This document shows positions 1 through 7,979 of a DNA stretch of 41,760 bases, piece after piece. The DNA comes from JAKLHL01 sp964411885 (GTDB taxonomy: Bacteria > Bdellovibrionota > JAFGOL01), in assembly GCA_964411885.1 (NCBI GenBank), contig CAYPMK010000010.1, positions 1 to 41,760 on the forward strand, read 5' to 3'. Made by a program: the position numbers and the translations under genes. The notes under the pieces were generated by a model. The model was not told the DNA's origin. It made no database searches and saw nothing but the letters and a program-made list of their open reading frames with translations. Each line of letters opens with the position of its first letter. Position 1 is the stretch's first letter.

Positions 1-98
1 TCTGCACCAATACCAAAGTCGCCTTCGTCTGCAAAAGAACATTCAGTGATAATAACAAAAGAAAGAATCGAAAGAAACAAACAAAGTTTATTCACCAT
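1..98 (-). CDS. Exported protein, N-terminal fragment
   Basis: The 5' end of a gene that runs off the left edge. ATG at 98 is preceded by a strong Shine-Dalgarno (GGAGG, 8 bases upstream) and opens with Met-Val-Asn-Lys followed by about 18 hydrophobic residues (LCLFLSILSFVIIT) and then SFADEGDFGIGA. This reads as a signal peptide with probable cleavage after the Ala of SFA. The start overlaps the stop of the upstream regulator gene by 11 bases, so the two are probably translationally coupled. Too little is visible to assign a family; a Gly-rich start after the signal peptide is common in beta-barrel outer-membrane proteins, but that is only a guess. Confidence 0.6.
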   Translation of the reverse strand, partial: MVNKLCLFLSILSFVIITECSFADEGDFGIGA

Positions 99-669
99 TT
101 AGCTGCCTCCTTTTTTCATCCTCGTAGACCTTTAATTTATCTTCTAATTCCCTTACCTGTTGTCTTAAAGCAAGTATCTCTCTTTCAAGCTTGGCCCTTT
201 CCATATTCGCTGCATGCCGCATTTTTTCTATGGTAGCCTTAAAATACTCCTCCATTCTTTCTCCAAAATCCTCGAACTTTGCGGCATCTTTATTCTTTGC
301 AAAATACTTTTTTGTATCGTCCCAAAAAGCCCTATTGCCATCCACTATTTGATTGACCCATTTTTCTGCTTCCTCTAACCCAGTCTTAACAGAATCTTTG
401 GATCTGACTATAAAATCACTAAGCGTTCCTGTTTTTATCACAGATTCAAGCACACTTGAACTACTTCTATTCCTGCTTTTTTTTTCTGCTTCAAGAACTA
501 TTAACGCCAAAGTACTACCAGTAATGTCCTCTCCACTTTTGTTATCAACTATTTTAACAGATATCCCATCCCTAATATGATTTGCAACTTCTTCTATCGT
601 TACATAACGGCTAAGTTCGGTATCATAAAGCTTTCTATTGCTATATCTTTTGATTATGCGTTCACTCAT
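88..669 (-). CDS. PhaR-type DNA-binding domain protein (PHA synthesis regulator family)
   Basis: 193 residues. Residues 3-60 carry the polyhydroxyalkanoate regulator N-terminal signature (IIKRYSNRKLYDTELSRYVT, then a TIEEVANHIRDG segment), the DNA-binding region of PhaR/PhbR-type repressors. The middle (about 85-125) resembles phasin-like linkers. Residues about 135-188 are strongly charged with heptad-like Leu/Met spacing and probably form a coiled coil for oligomerisation. In species that store PHA, PhaR represses phasin and synthase genes, but many deltaproteobacterial genomes carry this domain without a PHA cluster, and no pha genes are visible here. The start ATG overlaps the stop of the small upstream ORF (ATGA), so it is the second gene of a short operon. 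DNA binding is a family-level prediction. Confidence 0.85.
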   Translation of the reverse strand: MSERIIKRYSNRKLYDTELSRYVTIEEVANHIRDGISVKIVDNKSGEDITGSTLALIVLEAEKKSRNRSSSSVLESVIKTGTLSDFIVRSKDSVKTGLEEAEKWVNQIVDGNRAFWDDTKKYFAKNKDAAKFEDFGERMEEYFKATIEKMRHAANMERAKLEREILALRQQVRELEDKLKVYEDEKRRQLNGE

Positions 670-782
670 TTTTTTATGAGCCTCTTGAACACCTTATAGA
701 TCTCTTCATAGAATATTACAGACAACACTAGTATTAGTGCTACTAATTCTGGCTTGCCCGGAAGGAGGTCTAACAATGTCAT
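666..782 (-). CDS. Small 38-residue membrane peptide upstream of PhaR-like gene
   Basis: ATG at 782 opens a 38-codon frame encoding MTLLDLLPGKPEL, then a hydrophobic stretch (VALILVLSVIFY) and a basic tail (EEIYKVFKRLIKK). It looks like a single-pass membrane peptide. Its TGA overlaps the ATG of the PhaR-like gene (ATGA), the classical sign of translational coupling. An in-frame TAA lies 9 bases upstream of the ATG, and there is no Shine-Dalgarno. The ATG lies 7 bases after a TAATAA hexamer that is 17 bases from a perfect TTGACA, so the mRNA may be leaderless. No family is recognised. Coding status rests on coupling, promoter position and the membrane-segment pattern. Confidence 0.55.
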   Translation of the reverse strand: MTLLDLLPGKPELVALILVLSVIFYEEIYKVFKRLIKK

Positions 783-788
783 TACTAT

Positions 789-817
789 TTATTATTGTTT
801 ATACTCGCTGGTGTCAA
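789..817 (-). promoter_or_regulatory. Sigma-70-like promoter for the small ORF / PhaR-like operon
   Basis: Reading the minus strand: TTGACA (812-817), a 17-base spacer, then TAATAA (789-794). The predicted start point, about 7 bases further on, coincides with the ATG at 782. The -35 overlaps a plus-strand GTGTCA (811-816), which is 17 bases from TATATT (834-839), so the divergent TPR gene may share this site back to back. Confidence 0.55.
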
Positions 818-856
818 GGCTAAAGGTTCTTGGTATATTTTCCGATAAGTAAGACC

Positions 857-2266
857 ATGAAAATCGCTGTGTTAGTAATGTTTGTCATCATGACAGACCT
901 GTGTGCCGTTGAAGAAGAAAGAGCAGATTACTACTTTATGTTAGCAGAAAAGGCCCTTCTTAATGATGACATAGAAAGCGCTAAGGATAACTTTGAAAAA
1001 ACCATAAAAATGGGTGGAGATTCCTCTTTCCTAAGAATGAGAATATCTGAAATAAATGAGCTTTATGGTGAACATGATATAGCTGTAGAACAACTAAAAA
1101 AATCTATTGAAATGGATCCCGAGAACGTTAATGCGCTAATGATGAATACTGAACTATTAATAACAGAAAAAAAATATAAAGATGCACTGCAAGAATCTAT
1201 TAGGGTTTTAGAGCTAGATCCGTACAACAGAGATGCGACAAGTTATAAGGCGGCCATGCTAATAAAATTGGGTAAAATAGATGAAGCACAAGCTGTATTG
1301 GATGAATATAAACAAGTTGTATCTAACGACCCTTTCCCTTGGTTCTATGCTGGACTTATACTTCAACTAGATCACAACAAACACATGGCTGAAAAGTGCT
1401 ATACAGCAGCATTAGAAATAGATCCATCGTACCAAGCAGCCATAAATGGACTTATAACTATCTACAAAAGTTCAAATAACAAAGAAGAAACAATAAAAAA
1501 ATTAGAATCCATTAGCGATAAGATCCCTGCAATAAAAGATGAGATAATTAAATTAAGTATTATTGAAGCAAGCAAAGGTAAAAATAGAGTAAAATCAGAA
1601 AAATATTATGATAAAGCCATAAAATATATAGATGAAGAATTAGACCTAGATCCTACAAATTATTCAAGACTTCTTCAAAAGGCCATGTTGCAAGAGGAAC
1701 ATGAAAAAAAACGAGAAGCCATGAAAACACTAGAAGAGGCATTATTGCATCATCCAGACGATGAAAGAATATTATATTATCTTGCAATATTGAACAGTGG
1801 TTATGGTCAAAAAAAGAAAGCCCTGTCTTTAATGGAACAAATAATAAAAATAAATCCTGATAACGTAGATGCACTTAATTATGTTGGTTATTATTACGCA
1901 GAAGAAAAACCAGAAAAAATAGAAGAAGCAGAAAAGCTAATAAAGAAAGCGTTACAAATAATGCCTGAAAGTTATTACATAATGGATAGCATGGGCTGGG
2001 TCCTTTATAAAAAGGGTGATCTTAAAAGGTCAAAAAGTTTTCTTGAGTCAGCACTAAAGGCATCCTTAAAAGACAAGGCTTTTGAGCAAGAGATATTCGA
2101 TCATTTGCTTGTTCTATACAAAAAAACTAATGATAAAGAGGGTCAATTAAAGCTCAAAAAGGTATTGTCAGAAATGTTGAATTCAGAGCATTACAGTGAT
2201 AAGAGAACAGAGATAAATAAGACATTGGAGAGTTTTGATGTCTCTGTTCAAGAAAAAAATAAATAA
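857..2266 (+). CDS. Exported tetratricopeptide-repeat protein
   Basis: 469 residues from ATG 857; the frame extends upstream to a TTG at 830, but the ATG directly precedes a signal-peptide-like segment (KIAVLVMFVIMTDLCAV). The mature part is a chain of degenerate 34-residue TPR units, for example AEKALLNDDIESAKDNFEKT, AVEQLKKSIEMDPENVNAL, ALQESIRVLELDPYNRDAT, AEKCYTAALEIDPSYQAAI and, near the end, YIMDSMGWVLYKKGDLKRSK. TPR arrays are protein-protein interaction scaffolds. An exported TPR protein followed by a small lipoprotein is a common pairing in deltaproteobacteria, where the partner is often LolB-like. It shares an overlap with the next gene, so the two are co-translated. Its specific role is unknown. 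Confidence 0.8.
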   Translation: MKIAVLVMFVIMTDLCAVEEERADYYFMLAEKALLNDDIESAKDNFEKTIKMGGDSSFLRMRISEINELYGEHDIAVEQLKKSIEMDPENVNALMMNTELLITEKKYKDALQESIRVLELDPYNRDATSYKAAMLIKLGKIDEAQAVLDEYKQVVSNDPFPWFYAGLILQLDHNKHMAEKCYTAALEIDPSYQAAINGLITIYKSSNNKEETIKKLESISDKIPAIKDEIIKLSIIEASKGKNRVKSEKYYDKAIKYIDEELDLDPTNYSRLLQKAMLQEEHEKKREAMKTLEEALLHHPDDERILYYLAILNSGYGQKKKALSLMEQIIKINPDNVDALNYVGYYYAEEKPEKIEEAEKLIKKALQIMPESYYIMDSMGWVLYKKGDLKRSKSFLESALKASLKDKAFEQEIFDHLLVLYKKTNDKEGQLKLKKVLSEMLNSEHYSDKRTEINKTLESFDVSVQEKNK

Positions 2267-2705
2267 GATAATAATTCCTATACTAATATTAACGTCCTCT
2301 TGCGCCCACAATTTTAGAAAACTTACCATAAGTCCTAAAGACGAAGCAGTTACACAAATACTTAAAGTCAGGATAAGTGGCCCAGAAATAGAAGAAAGAT
2401 TTGCTGTATATACACAAATAAACAGAACTAAACGAATTGCAATACTTGATGGAGTTGCCAACACTGGCAAACACATATTCACATTAAACACCAACGGTAA
2501 ACACTATCAACTAAAAGATCACATTAACAAAAAAACTGATTTTGGGGATATAAGCGACATTTCAGAACTGGGTCTAATAAGTTTAGACGAAGATATACTG
2601 TTCTCAAAATTAGACATAAAACAAGAACAACCAATAGTGGTGATAAATAAGAAAGGTGATACAAAGATAGAGATCAAAATAAAAGAACAAAAGGAGTTAA
2701 AATGA
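2238..2705 (+). CDS. Small lipoprotein, possibly LolB-like
   Basis: 155 residues from ATG 2238 (GGAG 9 bases upstream; an earlier TTG at 2235 is less likely). Residues 1-22 form a lipoprotein signal: basic KKKINK, hydrophobic IIIPILIL, then TSSC with Cys22 as the putative lipidation site, although the lipobox is weak. The mature part has alternating beta-strand-like segments (ILKVRISGPEIEERFAVYTQ, IAILDGVANTGKHIFTLNTN) that resemble the opening of the LolB/DUF4292 half-barrel. The gene overlaps the upstream TPR gene by 29 bases and ends one base inside the antiporter start, so all three are probably one operon. LolB-like is an inference from fold pattern and neighbours, with no diagnostic residue seen. 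Confidence 0.5.
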   Translation: MSLFKKKINKIIIPILILTSSCAHNFRKLTISPKDEAVTQILKVRISGPEIEERFAVYTQINRTKRIAILDGVANTGKHIFTLNTNGKHYQLKDHINKKTDFGDISDISELGLISLDEDILFSKLDIKQEQPIVVINKKGDTKIEIKIKEQKELK

Positions 2706-3922
2706 AGACGACAATCATAATAACCTCGATACTTAGTTTGGTGTTCATGTATTTGGCATCAACAATAACTGAATTACCTTATTACGCAGGAGTACCATTC
2801 ATACTAATGCTATTAAGCATAGCAATAATCCCACTCATAAANNNNNNNNNNNNNNNNNNNNNNNNNNNNNNNNNNNNNNNNNNNNNNNNNNNNNNNNNNN
2901 NNNNNNNNNNNNNNNNNNNNNNNNNNNNNNNNNNNNNNNNNAGTTTAATAGGCACCACTGGTGCAGCAATGTTACTAATAAGACCGATTATAAGATTAAA
3001 CAAAGAACGAAAGAACAAGGCGCACGTTATAATATTTTTTATATTCATAGTTGCCAATATAGGAGGAAGCTTAACTCCATTCGGAGACCCACCACTATTC
3101 CTAGGATTCCTAAAAGGAGTGCCTTTCTTTTGGACATTAAACTTGTTCCCTGCATGGTTGTTTAACAACGTAGTGTTAATAACTATGTTCTTTATAATAG
3201 ATCATCTTTTATTAAGAAAAGAACACGTTCATAATAAAAAAGAAGAAATTAAGAAGGGCAAAAAGCTAATTATAGAGGGTAAAATAAACTTCTTGTTCCT
3301 GTTAGGAATAATAGCAGGAGTTTTAATATACTCAAAACTACCAGACAACATGAACCTTTTATTAAAAGATCTAATACAAATATTGATATTCGGAACAATG
3401 GTATTCTTATCATTAAAATTCACTCCAAAAAAATATAGAGAACAAAATGGTTTCACTTGGTTCCCTATAAAAGAAGTTGCCATACTTTTTGCGGCAATAT
3501 TTGCTTCAATGATCCCTTTATTAAAAATATTGGAGTTAAAAGGTCAGTCACTAGGGATAACAGAACCTTGGCAGTTTTTTTGGTTAACTGGAGCATTATC
3601 TTCATTTCTTGATAACGCACCAACATACTTAACCTTTCTCTCGACCTCAAAAACAGTATCTATGGACCTGATTTATCACGGTGCTTCATACATAACTCTA
3701 AAAGATGGTTCCTTGGTTGCAGAAAGTCTTTTACTAGCTATATCGATGGGTGCTGTTTTTATGGGCGCCAATACTTATATAGGTAATGGGCCTAACTTTA
3801 TGGTAAAATCCATCTCAGAAGATTCTGGCATAAAAATGCCAAGTTTTTTTGGTTACATGATGTGGTCTATATTGATACTCATACCCTTGTTCTTGCTTAA
3901 CGTTGTTCTGTTCTTAAAATAG
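2702..3922 (+). CDS. Na+/H+ antiporter, NhaD/ion-transporter superfamily (contains gap)
   Basis: Multi-pass membrane protein of the sodium:proton antiporter branch of the ion transporter superfamily. Diagnostic stretches are SLIGTTGAAMLLIRPIIRLN, NIGGSLTPFGDPPLFLGFLK, and the C-terminal GAVFMGANTYIGNGPNFMVK with DNAPTYLTFL. It would exchange cytoplasmic Na+ for H+ across the inner membrane. One hundred Ns (2842-2941) interrupt it after about residue 46. The frames on both sides happen to agree, but relatives carry a longer segment here, of the order of 80-90 residues, so the true gap is probably longer than the Ns. The start overlaps the lipoprotein stop by one base (TAATG). Confidence 0.85.
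   Translation: MKTTIIITSILSLVFMYLASTITELPYYAGVPFILMLLSIAIIPLIXXXXXXXXXXXXXXXXXXXXXXXXXXXXXXXXXXSLIGTTGAAMLLIRPIIRLNKERKNKAHVIIFFIFIVANIGGSLTPFGDPPLFLGFLKGVPFFWTLNLFPAWLFNNVVLITMFFIIDHLLLRKEHVHNKKEEIKKGKKLIIEGKINFLFLLGIIAGVLIYSKLPDNMNLLLKDLIQILIFGTMVFLSLKFTPKKYREQNGFTWFPIKEVAILFAAIFASMIPLLKILELKGQSLGITEPWQFFWLTGALSSFLDNAPTYLTFLSTSKTVSMDLIYHGASYITLKDGSLVAESLLLAISMGAVFMGANTYIGNGPNFMVKSISEDSGIKMPSFFGYMMWSILILIPLFLLNVVLFLK
2842..2941. other. Assembly gap (100 N)
   Basis: Exactly 100 N, the conventional size for a gap of unknown length. The flanks share no overlap, so sequence is really missing inside the antiporter gene. Confidence 0.95.
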
Positions 3923-3932
3923 GGAGGATCAA

Positions 3933-4859
3933 ATGTTTAAAAAAATATTTTTAGTTTTCTTAATACTGTATCTAATAGCCACCGGTGTATATTTTGTATC
4001 TAAATATATGCCTTCAAAAAAACAAGAAAAAGCTGTAGCAAAACAATATGAGGAACAGAACACAGATTGTCCAAGTTTTGCGATCGGACATATCGCTGGA
4101 GAAGATTTTAGGATAAACACAAGGCTCTTCTACGATTCAAAACAAAAACCTATCGACGAGAATAACATAAGAGAATGGATAGCTAAAAACTCTTGTGACA
4201 AGGCCGGGACTCAAGCATTAATATATTACAATTCAAAACCAGTTGCGATTGCAGAGATACAATCCTATGACTATTCAAAACCATTCGCAGAAAAATCTAA
4301 TGAAAAACCAATATTATATACAGTATTAAAACCACAAAAAAAGGCCACCGTGTTACCTAACAGCGGATACATAGTTGCTGTATTTAATTATGACCAAAAG
4401 AATATAGATTTTTACGACAGAGTAGAAACAGAAGTAAGTAAAGAAGATGAAAGTCTTATAGCAGGAAGTTCAGATACCATTTATTACGAAGTTATAGGAA
4501 AAGATCCGTCCAAAACAGAGATAGAATATAACGCGATAAAGACAGACCTTAACACTGCTGGGGATAAATTAATCTGTGTTTTAAGCACTTGGAATGCTCC
4601 AGAACTATCAAGTTTGGTAAGATACCTAGCCATATACAACATACACAAAACCAACAACAATACAGGCTCTAAGAGATACCAACTTTTTCCAATAAACAAA
4701 GTTAGAAATTCAAAATTCGACATCTTTCAAGTAATAGATCTAGACAACGACGGTTATAAAGAAACAATAATTAAAAAAGAACGAGAATCTTTTGATACTT
4801 TCACTCTTTATGATTACGATGTAACAAAAGATCTTTATACAGAAAAACTTATACAGTAA
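3933..4859 (+). CDS. Membrane-anchored protein of unknown function
   Basis: 308 residues; ATG 3933 follows GGGAGG by 5 bases. An N-terminal transmembrane helix (IFLVFLILYLIATGVYFVSK, about residues 5-24) anchors a large hydrophilic domain that is probably periplasmic. Near the C-terminus FQVIDLDNDGYKETIIKK matches the Asp-rich loop of FG-GAP/VCBS repeat units (DxDNDGxxE), which bind calcium in integrin-like propellers. Only one such unit is clear. Family not recognised. It follows the antiporter by 10 bases and is probably its operon partner. Its stop lies three bases from the end of the convergent tolB gene. Confidence 0.7.
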   Translation: MFKKIFLVFLILYLIATGVYFVSKYMPSKKQEKAVAKQYEEQNTDCPSFAIGHIAGEDFRINTRLFYDSKQKPIDENNIREWIAKNSCDKAGTQALIYYNSKPVAIAEIQSYDYSKPFAEKSNEKPILYTVLKPQKKATVLPNSGYIVAVFNYDQKNIDFYDRVETEVSKEDESLIAGSSDTIYYEVIGKDPSKTEIEYNAIKTDLNTAGDKLICVLSTWNAPELSSLVRYLAIYNIHKTNNNTGSKRYQLFPINKVRNSKFDIFQVIDLDNDGYKETIIKKERESFDTFTLYDYDVTKDLYTEKLIQ

Positions 4860-4862
4860 TAA

Positions 4863-6131
4863 CTATTTTTTAGACCAATCTGGAGAATAACAAAATATTC
4901 CACTTGTGATTTTTGTTTCTTTTGTACCTTCTTTATTCATTATATAAAGATCAGAACCTTTATTCCTTGTAGAAGAAAAAACAAAATGCCTTCCTTCTCC
5001 AGACCAAGAAGGATCTTCATTATTACCGTTATCAATAGTAAACCTTTCTATTTTTGTAGCAGATGGATCTATAAGAAAAATATCAAAATATGATCTCTTG
5101 CCAAAGGGATTATCAAGTCCAGCAAAAACAATACTTCCCCCATCGGGTGACCACTCTGGAGAAGAATTATAATGACGATTAAACGTAAGCCTTGTTTGTT
5201 CTTTCGTCTCTAGGTCCATTTTATAAAGTTCTGGGTTCCCACTCTTTGATGAAGAAAAAACAATAAACTTACCGTCTGGCGAAAAAGAAGGTTCTACATC
5301 TAAACCTCTGTTAGTAACTAATGGTGACATCTTTTTTGTATCTACGTCGTATAAATAAATATCAGGATCTCCATTACCACTATATGTAAAAGCAAGTTTT
5401 TTACCGTCAGAAGACCATGTAACACCACTACTCTGACCAGTTCCACCAACGACAACAGTTTCTTTTCCCGTTCTAATATTATGTATTCTTAACTCTTGGA
5501 CCATTATATTTCCCTGACCACGTATCCTTTTTGATGCATAAACGGTATAAGCAACATTTACAGCATCTGGAGATATAGCAGGAGAAAGACATAGTGTTTT
5601 GTGATTAGTAATAGGTTTTAATCTTCTGCCATCATAATCCATCATGAACAAATTCTTAAAACCATTTTTATCCTTACAAACAGCTATTATTTTTGTTTTA
5701 AAAATACCCTTAGACCCTGTTAGTCTTTCATAAATACTAGAACTTATCTCATGAGCAGTGTCTTCTTGGTTCACAAAAGGACTAAAACTCCTATATAAAA
5801 GTTCTGACCCATCTTTAACAGAATAAAGTTTAATTATTACAGAAGCATTATCTAAATTAACTTGTAACAAATACTCAGCACCAGTAACACTCCATTCAGA
5901 CATGTTTGCATTGAACGGATCCTTTGGATATAGGTCTTGTGAAAGCAATTCAAAAACATCAGATATTATAAGATCAGATTTAACTATTTTATCCAAATTA
6001 CCATCTGCTATATTAACAGCAACGATAGGTTTTTTAAAACCTGGGGAACCTATGTTCACATATATCTTTGATGCTTCGAGTACACACAAGTGAGTAACAA
6101 AAAAACACAGAATCAGTACTACTTTTTTCAT
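4863..6131 (-). CDS. tolB: Tol-Pal system protein TolB
   Basis: 422 residues, the family length. A signal peptide (residues 1 to about 20, ending VLEA) precedes the N-terminal alpha/beta domain (KPIVAVNIADG, SDVFELLS). Six WD40-like beta-propeller blades follow, marked by AISPDAVNVAYT, VTWSSDGKKLAFT, PSFSPDGKFIVFS, PEWSPDGGSIVFA, PSWSGEGRHFVFS and CYSPDWS. TolB is the periplasmic propeller that links Pal to the Tol inner-membrane complex and supports outer-membrane constriction. The rest of tol-pal is absent here. It is the last gene of yfgM-like, bamB, tolB, 4 bases after bamB. Confidence 0.93.
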   Translation of the reverse strand: MKKVVLILCFFVTHLCVLEASKIYVNIGSPGFKKPIVAVNIADGNLDKIVKSDLIISDVFELLSQDLYPKDPFNANMSEWSVTGAEYLLQVNLDNASVIIKLYSVKDGSELLYRSFSPFVNQEDTAHEISSSIYERLTGSKGIFKTKIIAVCKDKNGFKNLFMMDYDGRRLKPITNHKTLCLSPAISPDAVNVAYTVYASKRIRGQGNIMVQELRIHNIRTGKETVVVGGTGQSSGVTWSSDGKKLAFTYSGNGDPDIYLYDVDTKKMSPLVTNRGLDVEPSFSPDGKFIVFSSSKSGNPELYKMDLETKEQTRLTFNRHYNSSPEWSPDGGSIVFAGLDNPFGKRSYFDIFLIDPSATKIERFTIDNGNNEDPSWSGEGRHFVFSSTRNKGSDLYIMNKEGTKETKITSGIFCYSPDWSKK

Positions 6132-6135
6132 ATTA

Positions 6136-7230
6136 TCAAATAACCCTTACCGAATATAGAACACCAAAGTTAGACATAAAGTATATATAATTACCATCAA
6201 CAACAGGGTCTGCCAAAACTCCTGTGCCGCTATTAAATTCACCCACGAACCTACCGTCATCTTTTCTGAACAGCATTATCCCTCTTTCTGAAGATCCAAC
6301 AACTACATAATTATTAATAATAGCAGGTGCTGTTGGCATCCCTTGAGATAATTTTGTTCTCCACCTTACAGACCCATCCTTACTATCTAACAAGTATAAA
6401 TACCCATCATTAGAAGAGTAATAAATATCTTCGCCTATGGCACTAACAGATCTTGAACTGCCGTCCTTGATAGACCAAATTATTTGTCCACTGCTCCTAT
6501 TTATACAATATAGATTTCCATCATATGATGGAACTATCACTATTTTATCGTCTACATATGGTGTAGCATCAACATCTTTAAATTTGCCTGTACTAAAAAG
6601 TTTTTTATCCATTACAACAGAACCACTAACTATATTAGCTCCAACAAAAGAACCATCTGAAAATCCTACATATACAACATCATCATAACAAACAGCAGAA
6701 GAAGCACCTTTGACTACTGGAACTCCCATTGGGAATTCTTTTCTTATGGTCCAAAGAACTTTACCCGTCTTTGCATCCAATGAATAAAAAATATTACTAC
6801 TGCTAAGAACAAATACTCTGTCGTCGCAATAAGTAGGTGTAGAATATACTGGATAGCCGGTATAATATGACCACAAATATTCACCCGTTCTATAAGAGAA
6901 GGCCTTTATATACCCTTCCATATTACCAAAATAGACAACACTTTCATGAAATAAAGGCGCTGCATCAATACCACCAGAATCCTTTATCCTTCTTTTCATA
7001 AGACCATTAAACTTATTAACGACCACTAATTTATTATCTACACTGCCTTGAAAAACATCATCACCAATAACTAAAGGAGTTGCTTGATTATGTTTTTTTG
7101 CCCCAAATTGAGGACCATTAGAAATATCAAGGGCCCACTCACCTATAAGCTCAGGGCGTTTGTCTTTTTGTTGAGTTGCACAAGATGACACGAATAACAG
7201 TGTCACTATTATAAAAGAGATCTTTCTCAT
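6136..7230 (-). CDS. bamB: BamB-like outer-membrane assembly lipoprotein (PQQ propeller)
   Basis: 364 residues. The signal MRKISFIIVTLLFVSSC gives a lipidated Cys17. Repeated PQQ-type blades follow, such as LVVVNKFNGLMKRR, IKAFSYRTGEYLWSYYTG, FYSLDAKTGKVLWTIRKEFP, LYCINRSSGQIIWSIKDG and LYLLDSKDGSVRWRTKLSQG. BamB scaffolds the BAM complex that inserts beta-barrel proteins. The overlap with a YfgM-like gene (4 bases, ATGA) repeats the yfgM-bamB pairing of gammaproteobacteria and supports BamB over other PQQ-repeat lipoproteins. Confidence 0.85.
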   Translation of the reverse strand: MRKISFIIVTLLFVSSCATQQKDKRPELIGEWALDISNGPQFGAKKHNQATPLVIGDDVFQGSVDNKLVVVNKFNGLMKRRIKDSGGIDAAPLFHESVVYFGNMEGYIKAFSYRTGEYLWSYYTGYPVYSTPTYCDDRVFVLSSSNIFYSLDAKTGKVLWTIRKEFPMGVPVVKGASSAVCYDDVVYVGFSDGSFVGANIVSGSVVMDKKLFSTGKFKDVDATPYVDDKIVIVPSYDGNLYCINRSSGQIIWSIKDGSSRSVSAIGEDIYYSSNDGYLYLLDSKDGSVRWRTKLSQGMPTAPAIINNYVVVGSSERGIMLFRKDDGRFVGEFNSGTGVLADPVVDGNYIYFMSNFGVLYSVRVI

Positions 7231-7889
7231 ATTTCAGCTTTTAGAACAGAAGCCATTCTTGCATAATCTGTATCTGGATATGAAACGATAACAGACTCAT
7301 ATGCGGCTAAGGCTTTGTCTTTTTCTCCTAATTTTTTATAGCATCTACCTATACCTAAAAGAGCCACCGCCTTATATACATCAGGAGTATGGTCTCTAAG
7401 ATATTCAAATCTCTCTAAGGCTTCTTTAACAGAGCCTTTGTTCTCTAACGAATAAGCAAGACCCATTACTGAGAGGTCCTTTAAAAGACCACTTGCTTCA
7501 TTAACTACTTGTTCATAATATTTTGCAGAATTATTCCAATCCAGCTTCTTATAATAAAGCTCTGCGAGCATATACTTTGCTTCAGCTCCAGCTCTAGTAG
7601 ACCCTAGCTCATCAAGCTTTGTTTCTATTAGCTTTATATAGTCACCAGGCTCAACAGAATCCATACTTTTCATTTGTTTATCAAGAATGTAAAGAGACGC
7701 CATGGCCTTTTGTTCTCTCTTATCGTTAATGTGGTTCACCAACACATAAGCAAGTGTTATAACGACCACAACTATCGAAAAAGTAAGATATGCCTTAACG
7801 TTACTTCGTAGGTAATTAATAAAGCCCAGCATGGCTTTAAAGAATTTATCGGGTGATTTTAGTTCTTTCATAGAAAATCTTTTTGACAT
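7227..7889 (-). CDS. YfgM-like membrane-anchored TPR protein
   Basis: 220 residues from ATG 7889, chosen because GGAGG lies 8 bases upstream; the ATG at 7910 falls inside the -10 of the predicted promoter. A cytoplasmic N-terminus (residues 1-30) precedes one transmembrane helix (about 34-55, YLTFSIVVVVITLAYVLVNH), then TPR-like helices (AEAKYMLAELYYKKLDWNNS, ALLGIGRCYKKLGEKDKALA). This is the YfgM architecture; E. coli YfgM is an ancillary SecYEG/periplasmic chaperone factor. It is first in the operon with bamB and tolB. Confidence 0.75.
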   Translation of the reverse strand: MSKRFSMKELKSPDKFFKAMLGFINYLRSNVKAYLTFSIVVVVITLAYVLVNHINDKREQKAMASLYILDKQMKSMDSVEPGDYIKLIETKLDELGSTRAGAEAKYMLAELYYKKLDWNNSAKYYEQVVNEASGLLKDLSVMGLAYSLENKGSVKEALERFEYLRDHTPDVYKAVALLGIGRCYKKLGEKDKALAAYESVIVSYPDTDYARMASVLKAEI

Positions 7890-7908
7890 AGGTTTTGCCT
7901 CCGACTGC

Positions 7909-7937
7909 ATACTAGTCCAGCGTGATTACTTTGTCAA
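7909..7937 (-). promoter_or_regulatory. Sigma-70-like promoter for yfgM-bamB-tolB
   Basis: Minus strand TTGACA (7932-7937), 17-base spacer, TAGTAT (7909-7914): one of the best promoter matches in the window. It fixes the yfgM-like start at 7889, giving a short leader with a Shine-Dalgarno. Confidence 0.75.
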
Positions 7938-7944
7938 AACCTGA

Positions 7945-7973
7945 TTGCTCTTATCACTCCTGTGTGTTACATT
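7945..7973 (+). promoter_or_regulatory. Possible promoter for the beta-barrel gene
   Basis: TTGCTC (7945-7950), 17-base spacer, TACATT (7968-7973). The ATG at 7980 lies 7 bases after the hexamer, with no Shine-Dalgarno. Weaker than the divergent promoter beside it; read as a leaderless start. Confidence 0.4.
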
Positions 7974-7979
7974 TTTATT

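Noticed and set aside
777..824. Plus-strand 15-codon frame (MSLLFIIVYTRWCQG) after a strong GGAAGGAGG
   Set aside because: The GGAGG is the complement of the small minus-strand gene's Asp-Leu-Leu-Pro codons, and the frame lies across the two promoters. Too short and likely coincidental.
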